From contig OX359193.1 in the NCBI GenBank assembly GCA_947172415.1, positions 2,784,501 to 2,848,500 on the forward strand: a DNA stretch of 64,000 nt, written 5' to 3'. Below the pieces are notes generated by a model that saw only the letters and a program-made list of their open reading frames with translations, did no database searches and was not told the DNA's origin. The DNA comes from Chondrosia reniformis (Eukaryota > Porifera > Demospongiae > Chondrillida > Chondrillidae). Of this stretch, positions 44,224 through 56,275 are shown in pieces (position 1 is the first letter of the stretch; every line of letters begins with the position of its first letter). Made by a program: the position numbers and the translations under genes.

Positions 44224-44363
44224 CTTATGGGATTAGGCAGGTTGCTTCGGCATGCGTAGCAGTCGTCGCTGTAGTAATTGGCCTTCCTTTGTGGTGGAAA
44301 ACAACTGAAGTGTACAGAGCAAATCTGCCATATTCTGATATTGTCAAGTTGAGAAGTCAACTA
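44224..44363 (+). CDS. PIGS: probable PIGS, coding exon 2
   Basis: Between acceptor TTTTGTAG and donor CTA|GTAAGTTT. It encodes the hydrophobic N-terminal transmembrane segment followed by [20 protein letters not shown] and [11 protein letters not shown]. [19 protein letters not shown] is the most conserved N-terminal motif of PIG-S from many eukaryotes. The reading frame is clean, unlike the surrounding transposon genes, so this is most likely a functional host gene. It ends in phase 0. Confidence 0.82.
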
Positions 44364-44773
44364 GTAAGTTTTATCTTAATTTTGTAATAATTTACCGGTG
44401 TGCATAATTAATACGAAGAGACCTTGGATTATGACTCTATAATTCTGTGTAAGTGTCCTTTTGAGATTTTCAGCTCTAACTGCTGGTATAATGATTTAGA
44501 ATACCTCAAATATAACCAACTGACTTATACTCTTCATAGCACATCTGACTATTTATCGCTAAGCAGATGATGGCTATCTTGCCTGCCTTGTCCAGCGTAT
44601 CCTGGCAGGTGGGGAATAAGACAGGGTGTGTACTTGTACCTTTAGCCTTTTGGCAGTTTCTAATTGGTAGTAGTCCAAAGTACTGATTTCACTTTTGTTG
44701 TACATATGTATATGATCCTTTCCCAAATTAATGATTCTTTTGAGGTAGTTATGATTAGATGATTTTATATACA

Positions 44774-45760
44774 GTGCAAGTTACAATATACTAATGTAAT
44801 CCACGCTAATCTAATGTATTCCAATTAAATAAATCACATGGCTCCAATAAAGGACCTAGAATCTGGCACATTATCATAAAGTTTAGGATATAAAACTCAT
44901 TTGAAATTAAGGTATTTTTAGGGGCTGCCAATGCCTTATATTGTTTTCTTTTGCCGATTACGTTGTGTGGCTTCATGTTATGGAAAGATATATACAGTAC
45001 ATGTTACAATATTCTCATATAATATGATATATAATTAATATAATATAATTAATTCATATGGCTCCAAAAGGACCTAGAAACAGAATGGGCATATTATCAA
45101 AACGTTTACGGAATAAAACTCATTTTAAACTTAAGGATGTTTTATTTAGGCCTTCGTTTATTAGAAAACGGAGGACAAAGTCTGCATATAAAATGCCATA
45201 GGACTATACAAAAGCTATAGGAAATTTATATCAAAACTAAGTGTAAAATTATCAATTGGTCAGAACACTATGAAACCGACATATATCATGGTACATGTGT
45301 ATGACAAACGTCTGACGAAATATTGCTTAATTAGAATTGCAAGATAATCAAGATATAGTGAAGAATGCAAGGTTACGATTGTGCAATCTGGTGATATATT
45401 ATGATGTTTATCTAGTGCGTCACCAACACCCATGTATGTCGCTCTGTACTCATTTAGTGAATCATGTGATGTAGCGAAAACGTCACCACCTCGTTGCTAA
45501 AGAAGATCATTCCTTTTGTGAATGGCTATGACAAGTCGATGCTCTCCTACGAGAAGGAGCTACCGAATAAGCGAGTTGTAGCGAAGGTTAGATAAAGCGT
45601 ATTTGTATACGTTCCCATTAAGTTTGAGGTACAGCTGTCCCAATATTGATGCAAAAGTAATTTGTTTAGTCAACCGTATTAAAACTTTGATAATTTAAGC
45701 TCTGTCTTCTCTTTTTATGTTTTTTGTTCATATTTTTACTTGTCCATGTGTAGTAATAAG
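44774..45760. repeat. CAGTGCAAGTTACAA family copies
   Basis: Two starts, at 44774 (CAGTGCAAGTTACAATATAC) and about 44996 (CAGTACATGTTACAATATTC), followed by one long body with GGAGGACAAAGTCTGCATAT and GACAAGTCGATGCTCTCCTA. One partial copy appears to interrupt or precede the other. Confidence 0.8.
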
Positions 45761-46079
45761 GAGTGTTTGTTGTAATGATTATGAGAATAAAGCCTTGTTG
45801 TGTGTCAGCAACATGAATTTACTAATTTCCTACTTGATACTCCCATTCCTGTGTTACTTTTGAAGACCTCCAGGTTGAAGTATCCAGAATTAGTGAATTT
45901 TTGTTACTGACGTTCAACAAGGCTTTATTCTTATTTATGTGTGTACGTTTTCCCTGTGTACATACAATAGAATCTCATAACGAAATTGCTCATAGTGAAT
46001 GTCTATGTATAGTGAAGTACCTTGTTGGCTAATTACACTCAAGTACACTACAGAGTGAAAATTATTGGCAAATATATAA

Positions 46080-47020
46080 AATATTAAAATTACAATCAAG
46101 TACTACACAGTACAAGTTACAAATTTAAGAGGTCCAAGTGACTATATAATATTAAATTACAATCAAGTACTAGCTGCACAGTGCAAGTTACAAATTTAAA
46201 GAGATCAGAGTGACCCATAGGATAACCAGTATTTTAGACACTACAAGACTTGAGTCACACTGTTGCAGGCTTGGAAATCCTCAGCTACTGCATAGGGAGT
46301 AGTAGTTGATGGAGATCAACCAAGGTAGAACACATGGCCTACCAATTATTTTTTCATACCTTAGTATAGAACTGAAGATGATGCATCTGTATGCCATATA
46401 TCAACAAAGGTTCCAGTCTTAAAGGGGTCTCAGCTAATAACCACAGCAGATTTGATTTGCCTTGTGAGGGAGCTAAGAATACGGATGGTTGGTTGCATGC
46501 ATTTGCATAATCAACAGGGTTAGAGACATTTTGTAACTTGTACACAAGGACATAAAAGGTCAAGGCCTTTATATGCGTATGTCATTATATGTGTACAGAG
46601 TGACATGCAGGAGTGTTAGTGACACACTAGAGAAACATCACAATACATCACCAGATTGTGCAATCGTATACTTGCATTCTTCATTTAATCTTAATTTTTT
46701 TGCAATTTTGATTAAGCAAAACTTGGCCAGACATTTGTCATATACTTATACCATGATATACGTTGGATTCAAAGTGATCTGACCAATTGAAAAAGTTTAT
46801 CAATATTACACATTGTTTCAATGCCAATTTCCTATAGGTTTTCTATAGTTCTATGGCCTTTGATATGCAGACTTTGTCCTCCGTTTTCTAACAAACGGAG
46901 GCCTAAATATAAAATCCCTTCATTTAAAATGAGTTTTATACCTTAAACTTTATGATAATATGCCCATCCTGTTTCTAGGTCCTTTCTTGGAGCCATATGG
47001 ATTATTTAATTATTTATTTA
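46080..47020 (-). repeat. CAGTGCAAGTTACAA family, reversed copy
   Basis: 46120-46570 matches the right part of the element at 39190-40630 in reverse, including the NPVDYANACNQPSVFLAPSQ frame (46530-46360). 46830-47020 matches the GGAGGACAAAGTCTGCATAT body in reverse. Confidence 0.8.
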
Positions 47021-47039
47021 ATTTTATTTACCGGACTCT

Positions 47040-47580
47040 CTAAGTAGGGATGGCCCAAAAAAGATGGCGGCAGTAGTCAATGTATTACGAATTAACACCT
47101 TATACATTGGCACACGAATGCGTCTTTAGCTCTTTTACACCTCTAATGTTTATTTTTGTATGATGTCAATTGAGGGAAAGTTGTTTTGAAGACCGCATGT
47201 TAGCTTGAAGTTGGTAAAACAGTTGCAGAACTACTTCCGGTTTTCCTCATTTTCTTCTGCTTCTTCTTCCTTTTATTTCACGCTAGTGCATAAATGCGCA
47301 TATGGATAAGTACATCTTAAGGTTATATCGTCTAAAAAGTTTAGGAACTAGGGAATAGGCATGCTTCTGTTTTAAACGATTTGAGTAGAGACGGTAATTT
47401 ATGATACGTCAGATGAGAGGAAGCTTTTTGTTGCCATTTTTTAATTAACTCTCAGTTATCTCTTCTTTTCTCTTTGACCGCGACGTTGTTTCGACTTGTC
47501 GACAAAGAAAACTTTCTAACAAGTAATATTAACAAGAAAAAAGTGGGGTAACAAGATAAATGAAAACATTAAAAATTAAA
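47040..47580. repeat. AGTAGGGATGGC family, long member
   Basis: Starts CTCTAAGTAGGGATGGCCCA and ends with AAAACATTAAAAATTAAATT next to AGTAGGGATGGCAGTG. The start recurs at 35391 (CTCTAAGTAGGGATGGCCGA) and reversed at 61010. Confidence 0.6.
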
Positions 47581-47585
47581 TTAGA

Positions 47586-47732
47586 AGTAGGGATGGCAGT
47601 GCTTCCAACAGTCAGTAGCAACAAGAGAATGATCATGTGGCAAGGACAACCATACAGAAGTGGCATATATACTGTAATTTAAGTGACTTAACCATACACA
47701 TCACTTCCATGTTTGGGCGCACCATCCCTACT
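47586..47732. mobile_element. 147-bp MITE, AGTAGGGATGG ends
   Basis: Ends AGTAGGGATGGCAGTGCTTC and ...GCGCACCATCCCTACT are inverted. The inside shares CCATACAGAAGTGGCATATA and TTAACCATACACATCACTTC with the copies at 58362 and 59832. It touches the 3' end of the MULE pseudogene. Confidence 0.85.
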
Positions 47733-47739
47733 CGCGGTT

Positions 47740-50370
47740 GCACCCAAACATGCTGGAAAGCTGGGGGTTGGTGGCATCATGACTGGTTGTGGGGTTGGAA
47801 CCAAGGTTGCAGTACCTGCAGGATCAGTATGTGGCACGCTCATCTCAGCCCTTGTTTTAGCTGGTTGTGATGGCTTCCTTGACCGTGGTGCAACTCCTCC
47901 CTTCCTTCTGCGGCCTTTTGGCATATTGGTGGTCACCAGTTTAGTCATGTTACCTGTCTTCTTTGACAGGAACTCCATTAGCTTGCCGTTGATGTCTGCA
48001 ACTGCCACACAGTGGGAGAAATCCCCATTGCTTTCCAGTTTGCACAACTGGAGTCACAGCCAAAGTCTCCTCTATTCTTGGGAGTGACCAAGTGAGGCAT
48101 CTGGCCATTACAGCTTAGCACCATTCTGGCGGTTGGGTCTTGCCCAGATGCGGGTTTGATGCCATTCTCAGTGCTGATGAGCTTTGCTGCTTTGCTCCAT
48201 ATGCCTTCAAGGCATTTGTAGGGAATGCTCACAAACTGAGCAGCATTGTCAAGGTCAACAGACAGTACAGGCTTGCCAGTGGTGGCTTGCTCGCATTGAC
48301 TCGATGTTGGTGGTGAAATCAGGGGAGAAGTTGGCAGAGCAAGTTGTGCAGAGCTGCCACTGGCATCTGACACCACTGCTGAGTGGACACATGCATTGTG
48401 CTTTCTTCGCTGCTCCTGGTTCATTGCGAACCACTTCCCCTCCTGAATTTCCAAAAACTTACACTCCTCTCTAAACTGGTACTTGCCCCTGCCAATAATT
48501 GCATGCTCAACTTCCCGCTGTTGCTCATCAACAAGCTCCTTCATTTCACCAACGAAGTCAGGAAGCTTGTTTCGTTTGTAGTTGACTTGGTGTTTAAGAA
48601 CAGCATTGATGCTCTCACTAACATTGGTAGTAAACTACATTCCTCCCTGATAGGGCACAGCATAGTGTCCTGTATCACAGCAGCTGTCCTTGTGGAAAAA
48701 TACTCAATGAATCTTTCTAAATCAGCTGCACTGGGTAAGCTAAGGTCTGGCCATACCTGCAAAATTGCCGCAAGCTTGCTCTGGAAGTCTGGAACTCCAG
48801 AGGATGGACAATGCCATCCACAAACACACTGCCCAGCTTCCTGCCAAAAATATCATCAAGGATCTTTTTGTGCCAGCTCACTTAGGATGTTGCAATCAGC
48901 CAGCTTGTCCTTGATATTGTGACGGACATGGATGAAGCATGTCAAGCGCTGAGCAAATCCAAACTCGTGTGTCAGTGCATTGGCTAGGGCATCCTCTCCA
49001 TCTGTGCCAAATGCTCTGGCACCTTCCAGCTGTGGAGACATCCCAACAAGTGATGATGCAAAAAAAGGTAAGTGGCCAAGGTTTTCCGATGGTGAATGAG
49101 TACTGGGCCCAAAATCACAGGGTTTTCTTGCTCCACTTTGTCTCCAGCAAAAGATGCCGATATGTGATGGGAGTCACATCAAAATCCCCAAGGGTGAAGG
49201 TTGGGTCTGCAGTGACTATTCCAAATTCGGAACTGGTGCTAAATGTCATTGACCTGGCACTGTGCAGCAATGACAATGGCAGGATCTGGTGATGCTCGAA
49301 TGGCACGATAAACTTCGACGATGGATCCTCAGTTCCGGCCTACTGCAGGATTACAAACAAATCATCTGCATCTGCATTTGACCCACTGCCTCTCTCTTTG
49401 CCCTTCATATTCCGCTGCACATTCGTCATTCGCATTTCATCCTGTGGGAGCTGCCCTGGTGCAGAAGCTCTGGCTACTCCTCCCACAGTAGATGACAGAC
49501 ATATCACTGTTGCCTTTGGACCTTGATGCTTACTCTCCCTCTTGATCTCATCTAGGGTACTAGGCCACGTCAGGTGGAAGGGCTTCTTCTCTTTAGCATT
49601 CCTGTGACTGACAAGGGCTGGAATAAATCCTTGGGGGAAGTGGTATATCACCAAGCAAAGATGATGTGCATGGGCAATTCCATGCATCTACATAAATAGA
49701 GAGCTTGCATGTGATACCATATGTAGTGGGAAACATTTCCATTTTTGTGCTAAATTGAACATTTTGTAGTTCAATTTTTTGACTCATTACATACGGGAGA
49801 AGATTCTGCGACATGAAATTTTGTGAATTTGGACAAATTGGGAAAATAGCGAACATTAAAACTTGCAAAATTTTCCTGATACATGGTAAGTAAGCAATGA
49901 GGAAGGTTACACACAATACAGGGCATACTTCGTACCTGTCAAGAAACAAATAAGCCATTTGAACTCCACATTTGACGGATGTGTGCAATAAAGCCGACGC
50001 AGGAGTACTACATTACTTCCTGTAGCACCTTCAGCACATTTCTCGATTGTGATATCATCATCCTCCTCATCAAATGCCTTAAATGGCTGTGGGTGTAACC
50101 CAGTGTAGTTCCATTTGCCAAACTCATCCTTCTTTATATCATCTATGTTCTGGAGCTGGCGGACATCAACCAAATATGTTGCACTGTGAGTCACCAAGGT
50201 TGGTTTTACTTTGCAGATCCTTGTTTCATTTGGACAGATTAAATTTGGAGGATTCGCTCTGTGCTATACCTCGATAGAAGGTTTTTGTACACCGGCTAAT
50301 GGGAATCTTCTTTAGGGCTGTCAGCAATAAACTTTAATTTCTTCTGTGCTGGTACCATGTGCACCTATAT
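47740..50370 (-). pseudogene. MULE-type transposase relic with SWIM-like zinc motif
   Basis: From the N-terminus: TFYRGIAQ (50270), HSATYLVDVRQLQNIDDIKK and LRRLYCTHPSNVEFKWLICF (50190-49940), a probable intron 49935-49690 (donor CAG|GTACG), AWNCPCTSSLLGDI/AHHLCLVIYHFPQGFIPALV (49680), KKPFHLTWPSTLDEIKRESK (49580), ADPTFTLGDFDVTPITYRHL (49210), ARAFGTDGEDALANALTHEF with LTCFIHVRHNIKDKL (49020-48900), FPLLV-like helical regions and CDSSCANWKAMG then FSHCVAVADINGKLMEFL (48040), a SWIM-like zinc region. DPTF and GTDGE carry the expected Asp residues. Frameshifts near 49110, 48870 and 48030 kill it. Confidence 0.78.
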
Positions 50371-50751
50371 GAACAACAGATGTGTATTTATATGGAGTGT
50401 TGACAAGATGCTACTGTGTAACTAATTGCCTCTTGTATTGCCATGTCTTGTCTAGGCAATATCTCACTCACATGCAAGCATTGTACAAGAGCAGTGTAGC
50501 TTACTACTAACTTTCATCGAAGTCAGGTTCTTCCTTGATAAAAACTCTACTTTCTCTTTGATGTCAGGGTTTGGACTGTCCAATAACACTATTGTATCAC
50601 TACAGTGAATATGGTATATCATGATGCATGAAAAGATGTAAATTATTAGCCAGTCATTCAGTTCAGTTATGGTAGGATGGTGTCATGTTTGGACTTAAAA
50701 GTGCTAACTGGTGTTAGATATGATCCTCCTATCCAGATTACAGTTCTCTCA

Positions 50752-50776
50752 TAATAATAATAATAATAATAATATA
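50752..50776. repeat. TAA microsatellite
   Basis: About eight ATA/TAA units. Confidence 0.9.
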
Positions 50777-51462
50777 TAGCTAGATGCATACTCACTGAAA
50801 CTTGGTTGCATTCAAATATTGTAAGCCTGAAAACCAATGGTGACACAAAGTAGTCTCCCAATTGGAAAGTAGTGTCATAGGAGATGCAGGTTCAGGGAAT
50901 GTCAGCATTTTTTCCATATCCTCCTCTAATATTTCATTCAAGCCACATACGTACAACATTTAGGTAAGGCACTGTTGTTATTTGTGGACATAAGCTAGAA
51001 GATCTGAATCAATTTCATGCAGATTGAATAAGCCGTCATGCTAAAAGCTCATTTTTTGCCTTTCTCTTTGTTGTTTATTGGCTATTTGTTTGGCATTCCA
51101 TCATATGGTAGTTCTCTGGTGTGATCCTGGTATGTTTCCACTGCCAATAGGCACAAACTGCTTATACAGAACAGATGGATTCGAAGTTGTTGTTCTTATT
51201 TCTTCCATGACAGAGGGACATGTCTTTCCATAGGAAGCAGAGCTTTTAGTTGAGTTCCCATGTGGAAAGGGGGGCTCGTCTTCCTTTGGTACTGTACCTA
51301 TAATTAAATTATGAAAATATATATAAATGCGTGTATATCAGATATCTATCTTAATTCATGTACTCATATTTACCCTTATAATGAATCAAAACATATTCAG
51401 CTCATCCTTCCATAATTCATACACTTCTTTCTTAAATGAGTCTGATTTTCCAGATCTTAGTT

Positions 51463-51700
51463 CTACTTGGTAATAGAACTTTCGATGATAAGACTCTTCT
51501 TTGGCAGCTTCTTTTTTCCATTCCAGCTCCAACGATATTGATCATACTTCCAGTCTAATAGGGTAAGCATTTTAGTTAGCCACGTTTTAAACATGTTGAT
51601 TGCGATCGTCCGATGATCGATCTTAACAACTAGCTTCTTATTAGGCATTCCCTGTATAAAACTCACTCTTATGTCCATTTTCGAAAAGATACGCTTCTCC
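51463..51700 (-). pseudogene. unrecognised coding-like segment
   Basis: Minus strand reads MDIRVSFIQGMPNKKLVVKI, INMFKTWLTKMLTLLDWKYD and QYRWSWNGKKKLPKKSLI. The composition is protein-like (DWKYDQYRWSWNGKKKLPKK), and a related-looking broken frame, STWELN.KLCFLWKDMSLCH, follows near 51270-51190. It is upstream of and co-oriented with the MULE relic and might be an accessory gene of it, or a separate element. The family is not known to me. Confidence 0.35.
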
Positions 51701-51786
51701 TCCAGCAGGCTTATACAGTAATAGCTTAGAAATGTAATAATTCTAAATTTAAAGAGAGATCTTTATACAATTTCAATATCATGACT

Positions 51787-51815
51787 CATACTACTACTAC
51801 TACTACTACTACAGC
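51787..51815. repeat. ACT microsatellite
   Basis: About eight ACT units. Confidence 0.9.
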
Positions 51816-52059
51816 AACAATATGATTTCAGTGCTACTTACTTCGGGTTTAAGTAAAATGTCTTGTATTCTTGGAACATTTAAGGTTTCCAGTTTGTTAA
51901 AGATGGCTGTTGCTTCTCCTTCTTAGCCTCTGCCTTTTAGAATATTTTGTCTAAAAATCGGACCTAACCACTTGATTGATATTAACACTAACGGTCCGGT
52001 TTGGTCCGTTTGGTCCGGAAAGTAGTGATGCCCGCATCCCTATGTACCCAATTACATTC

Positions 52060-52720
52060 CATACAAATGTGCAAACATGGATACATAAGCATAGAACTTA
52101 ACAGAAGAGAAGACAGAGCTTAAATTGGTGAAGTTTTAATACGGTTGCCTAAACGAATATCTTTTGCGTCAGTATATTCCTATAGGAACAAGTCTGCCTC
52201 AAACTTAACGGAAACGTATACACATACGCTTCATCTAACCTTCACTACAACTCGCTTATTTGGTAGCTCCTTCTTATAGGAGAGCGTTGACTTGTCATAG
52301 CCATTCTTGAAAGGATGATCTTCTTCTGGAATGAGATGGTGACGTTTTTGCAACGTCAAATGAATCCAAAAATGTGTATGCAGGGACACATGCAGTTGTT
52401 GGTGATGCAATAGACAACATCACTTTACATCACCAGATTGTGCAATTACATTGTACATGAAATAAAGTAATGGCCTCAGCCTTTATGTCCCTGTGTGCAA
52501 GTTACCAAATGGTCTCTAACCCTGTTGTTTATGTGAATGCATGTAACCAACCGTCGGTACTCCTAGCTCACACCCAAATTTGCGGTAATTATTGGCTGAG
52601 ACCCCCTGAGGCTGGAATTTTTGTTGAAAATGGCAAACGAATGCATCATTTTCAGTCTATATACTAAATTGTGAAACGGTAATTGGAAGGCCATGTGTTT
52701 AACCTTATATGATCCTTAGA
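52060..52720. repeat. CAGTGCAAGTTACAA family, diverged copy
   Basis: 52060-52350 matches in reverse the block with GACAAGTC and TTCACTACAACTCGCTTATT. 52490-52670 has the third copy of the frame NPVVYVNACNQPSVLLAHTQ, more diverged than those at 40266 and 46530. Confidence 0.75.
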
Positions 52721-52904
52721 GACTCTGTATGCGAAAGTTGTGAATTACAGCAACAAGACAGTGATCATATGGTAATACCAGCCATGCAGAAGTGGCATAT
52801 TGAAATGTAACTATACACATCACTTCTATGTTTTGAACTCATGAGTGGAAGTATATAGAAAACATAGAAGTCATGTGTAAAGTTAAATTTCAATATAGCA
52901 CGAT

Positions 52905-54330
52905 CTCTAGGGTCAGGAACAATCGAAACCCTGAATTCAACTGTGAAATGAGAGGTTGGATGGCCAGGCAGAAGAGAAGGGGGCCTAGAGGATCACCCTA
53001 TTGAACACCCTCAGAGGACCATAAAATGGATAGCTGAAACTATAGGGATGATGGGTTAGAATAATAAGAGAAAATATAGGGAAAGAGTTCGGGGATCTTT
53101 TCTTTAACTGCCTCAAGCATTTATCCCTTCTCACATTGTTGAATGTATTTTTGAAATCAAGCTTCAGTAGAACATAATCAAGGGGTAAATTGCTGAGGTA
53201 TAGTCTTGAGGAGTGAACCGCTGTTTCTGCCCCGAGAGTTATGCCATAGCCAAGCTGTAATGGTACCAGATTGGACCCTGTTCTTCGCATAACAGCCTTG
53301 CTGGCTGTTTTAGCTACTAGGCGGTGCAAGATACAACCAACTACGATTAGCCATGTTCCACCATCCTTTTTTGTGAGTGCTGTTAGCAAGGCACCAAACA
53401 GAGGAGGCCATATTTCTAAGGGAACAATGCCTTTGAGTACCAGGTTGGTGAAGGCTGTGAGTGTCTACAGTAGTAGGGTACCACCTGTTTCAGCTGAGGC
53501 ATTAGTCATGTCCTGTAAGTGTTGGTGATGAAGGCTGTCTGGGCCTCCTGCCGAACCCTTGGGGAAGGATCGAATGCCAGAAGCACATCTTCTGCACTAA
53601 CTATCAGACACATATCACACATATCACACATATCTTCTGATGGGGCTTGTACAGGAGGGTGTCTGGATGGGGCTCCTTATGTTGGGATCTCTTGGCCATG
53701 ATGGTCGATTCATTATCATTGGCCACAGAGTCCTCTGAACAGACTAAATAGATGAACAGCACCCTTAAAATTCCCCTCCTCTAACTTCTCTGACACCCTG
53801 TTAGCTAAGAGCGGGAGAGGCTCCTAAGTAGCTTGTTGTCTTCTGAGGCAGGATCTTTGGTTATCAGGGGAAGGTGATGGGTCGCATTCCTCGTCCTCTG
53901 TTTGGTTGGCGTGTTTTGCCAAGCTCCAATGGTGACCTCCTCTCCTGGGAACTTGGAAACAGTGCCTGGGTATTTTAAGAGTCTCATTCAGGTGCTGATG
54001 CTGTTGTTTGTAGTCACCTAAACCATGATACAAGATAACTTCATTGTGGAATGATTGTGGAAGCATGTGGTACACTTTTAAAGATCCTCACTTGCAGAAA
54101 TGGAGAAAAGTAAGCAGTAGGTGATGGTGACGGTGATGGTGTGGGGTCTTGTGGTAGAGGATGCTCGGGCGCAGCAAGCTGTTGTAAACTCTGTGTCACT
54201 GTATTGGCAGATTTTCATGATCCAGCTCATCAACATCCGACTGGGCCTCGTACATGGAGGTGGCCGTCTCTGAGAAGGGGCATTGAACAAAGGCAGACTG
54301 AACATGGTACCCCCGAACCTCCTTCCTTAT
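52905..54330 (-). pseudogene. LINE B reverse transcriptase relic
   Basis: Minus strand: a possible zinc-finger start (CQYSDTEFTTACC near 54200), an N-terminal helix SEKLEEGNFKGAVHL (53790), then the RT from about 53410: ALLTALTKKDGGTWLIVVGC, LHRLVAKTASKAVM, VPLQLGYGITLGAETAVHSS and LLKLDFKNTFNNVRRDKCLR (motif A, Asp present). After a frameshift comes GVQ-stop-GDPLGPLLFCLAI with QPLISQLNSGF (motif B). The YADD motif and all that follows are missing. This is a different family from LINE A. Confidence 0.82.
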
Positions 54331-54419
54331 CCTCTATCACACACTTCTATAAACAATTAGTCTCTATCTCTAACTCTTGCAAGCTTCCAACTTGGGAAGC
54401 CACTCTACTTTTAAAGTTG

Positions 54420-55010
54420 ATTACTTAACAAATGCTAGTCTTTAAAAAGACTGCAAATGTCTCAGGACGACTTAGTGAATTGCATATTATCAATAGTTGT
54501 GTTTGCACTGACCACTTCGATATTGGTTGTTCAATCGCGCTCAAATTTTAGATTTCGCTGACATTTAAATAAGCGCTTCGATGTATACCAGTTTAAGGTA
54601 GCAAATCGTTTCTGTTGGAACGAAACTTGCTCTTTAAAGTGTTTATAAAAAAACGCAAAAACACACAGATCAGTCATATGGCACCCGTGATTACATTAGT
54701 GGCTAGTTTCAGCGCACGTGGACACAACCAATGAATAGACAAAGTTTCTTGCTAGGCCTAGGTCCTTCCATATTCGGTGTGCATAAAACTGCCTATTATG
54801 GATCACTCTATCCACGAACGCCTTCGAATTTCGCATCTAATATAGCGATATTGTAGCTTGGATGTCTTCAGTAGCTCGAAGCTTGGACGTCTTCGGTAAT
54901 TTGTATATATACTGTAAACACGTATGCGGTCTACAATGATGCAATAGTTTAACTTTGCACATGCCCAATGGTATGAATATCATCAAACGTACCACCCCCG
55001 TACGTACCGC
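54420..55010. repeat. dispersed repeat, copy 1
   Basis: Shares long stretches with 60220-60930, for example TTGCTAGGCCTAGGTCCTTC, CATATTCGGTGTGCATAAAA and ACTTTGCACATGCCCAATGG. The two copies are about 85-90 percent alike by eye and in the same orientation. Lacks the MITE present in copy 2. Confidence 0.88.
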
Positions 55011-55049
55011 TACTTGGCACTATGTCTCGGCACCAAAGCCGAGACAAAC

Positions 55050-55340
55050 AAGTATTTTGAGTTTAAGCAAATCATGGGGCGCATGCCCCCCTCAAAACTC
55101 TAACTACTTGCTGGTTCTTAGATATCCGGTTAACCGATTCCAGTCGTTGCTTGATTGCCATCAATTTCAAGACCATATCTTGCAGAAAATGTTTTGTGCA
55201 AATTTTACGTTACATAGTATTAGTAAGGTTAGTTTAAAAATCCATTTCGTTCCTTCAATATTCTATGCTAAGGAAGAGAAAGCTAATTTTAAGCTAGAAA
55301 ACGAAAGCCAACCGAACGTCCGCCATTTTTTGACAGACTT
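55050..55340. repeat. GGGGCGC-core repeat, single copy
   Basis: CTTAGATATCCGGTTAACCG and AAGACCATATCTTGCAGAAA match the arms of the element at 9060-9670; the unit continues with GGAAGAGAAAGCTAATTTTA to about 55340, shared with 59490-59790. Confidence 0.85.
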
Positions 55341-55362
55341 ATATATACATACATATATATAT

Positions 55363-55629
55363 ACAGTACAAGTTACAATATACTAAGGTAATCTAATATA
55401 AATAAATAAATAATATAACATAAATAATTCTTATGGCTCCAAGAAAGGACTTAGAAACAAAATGGGCATATCATCATAAAGATTAGGGTATAGAACTCAT
55501 TTTTAATTAAAGGATTTTTCATTTAGGTCTCCGTTTGGTAGAAAACAGAGGACCAAGTCTGCATATAAAATGCCATAGGACTATAGAAAAGCTATAGAAA
55601 ATTTATATTGAAACCAAGTGTTATATTAG

Positions 55630-55665
<36 letters not shown>
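55363..55665. repeat. CAGTGCAAG-family fragment ending in TA microsatellite
   Basis: Begins CAGTACAAGTTACAATATAC, follows the 38253 body for about 260 bp and stops in a (TA)n run at 55629-55664. Confidence 0.85.
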
Positions 55666-56169
55666 TAGGTTACGAACAGGAAGCCATTCATTAACATAAT
55701 TTCTGAAAACAATTTAGGGGGCCTATGGCGCCCCAAAAATAGTATCCAAAGAGGCCCTGTATTTGGCACATTCAAAAGTCATATGCTTTGGATAGAGCTT
55801 GTTGAAATATAGGGTAGCCTAATTCCTATTTTGGAAACATTAATGACTACAAGTTACTACTTGTATGTACTTGCATAAGTTTGCATGCTCATTTGAAAAA
55901 CAGATAATAAGGAATTTCAAAATTTGGCCTATTTTTCTTTAACCACTTTGTGAAGGTTGTAGAGCATCGAAACATGTTTTGGCATTTAGAAAGGCCTACA
56001 CAAATGACTACAAACACTTGAATATAGCCGAAAATCCTATCATTCTTGAATTATGTTAATTGATAATACAGTGAATAGGGCACTCATCAGCCATCTCTAG
56101 TTAGGAATACGGTATGATTAGTGAAAAAGTGAATTCTGAGATAAAACAGGTTTGTTTGTGTTTTTGTAG

Positions 56170-56275
56170 GAAAATATTAAATTCAAGGTTAATGTTACGG
56201 TAAGCAGTCCATCCATGGAACACTCACATCAGTTAATCCAACTTTTGAACAGTGAGCTTCAAACATTATCTCAAA
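56170..56275 (+). CDS. PIGS: probable PIGS, coding exon 3
   Basis: Acceptor TTTTTGTAG at 56169 opens in phase 0, as exon 2 requires, and reads ENIKFKVNVTVSSPSMEHSH then QLIQLLNSELQTLSQ. In PIG-S the LPYS motif is followed by a beta strand of this type. The donor could be GTTAGT after 56275 or GTAAGC after 56199. The following open stretch at 56336-56425 (ALLKFTLVDVNYENMKIAYN, then GTAAGG) may be the next exon, but phases do not join cleanly. This makes intron 2 about 11.8 kb. Confidence 0.5.

Larger units (their letters stand above)
44364..56169 (+). other. transposon-filled second intron of PIGS (inferred)
   Basis: Donor at 44364 and acceptor at 56169 have matching phase 0. Everything in between that I can identify is mobile or repeat DNA: CAGTGCAAG-family copies, a MULE transposase relic, a LINE relic and small foldbacks. 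Confidence 0.5.

Noticed and set aside
48383..48922. 179-residue plus-strand open frame
   Set aside because: Antisense to the MULE transposase relic, which has recognisable motifs on the minus strand.
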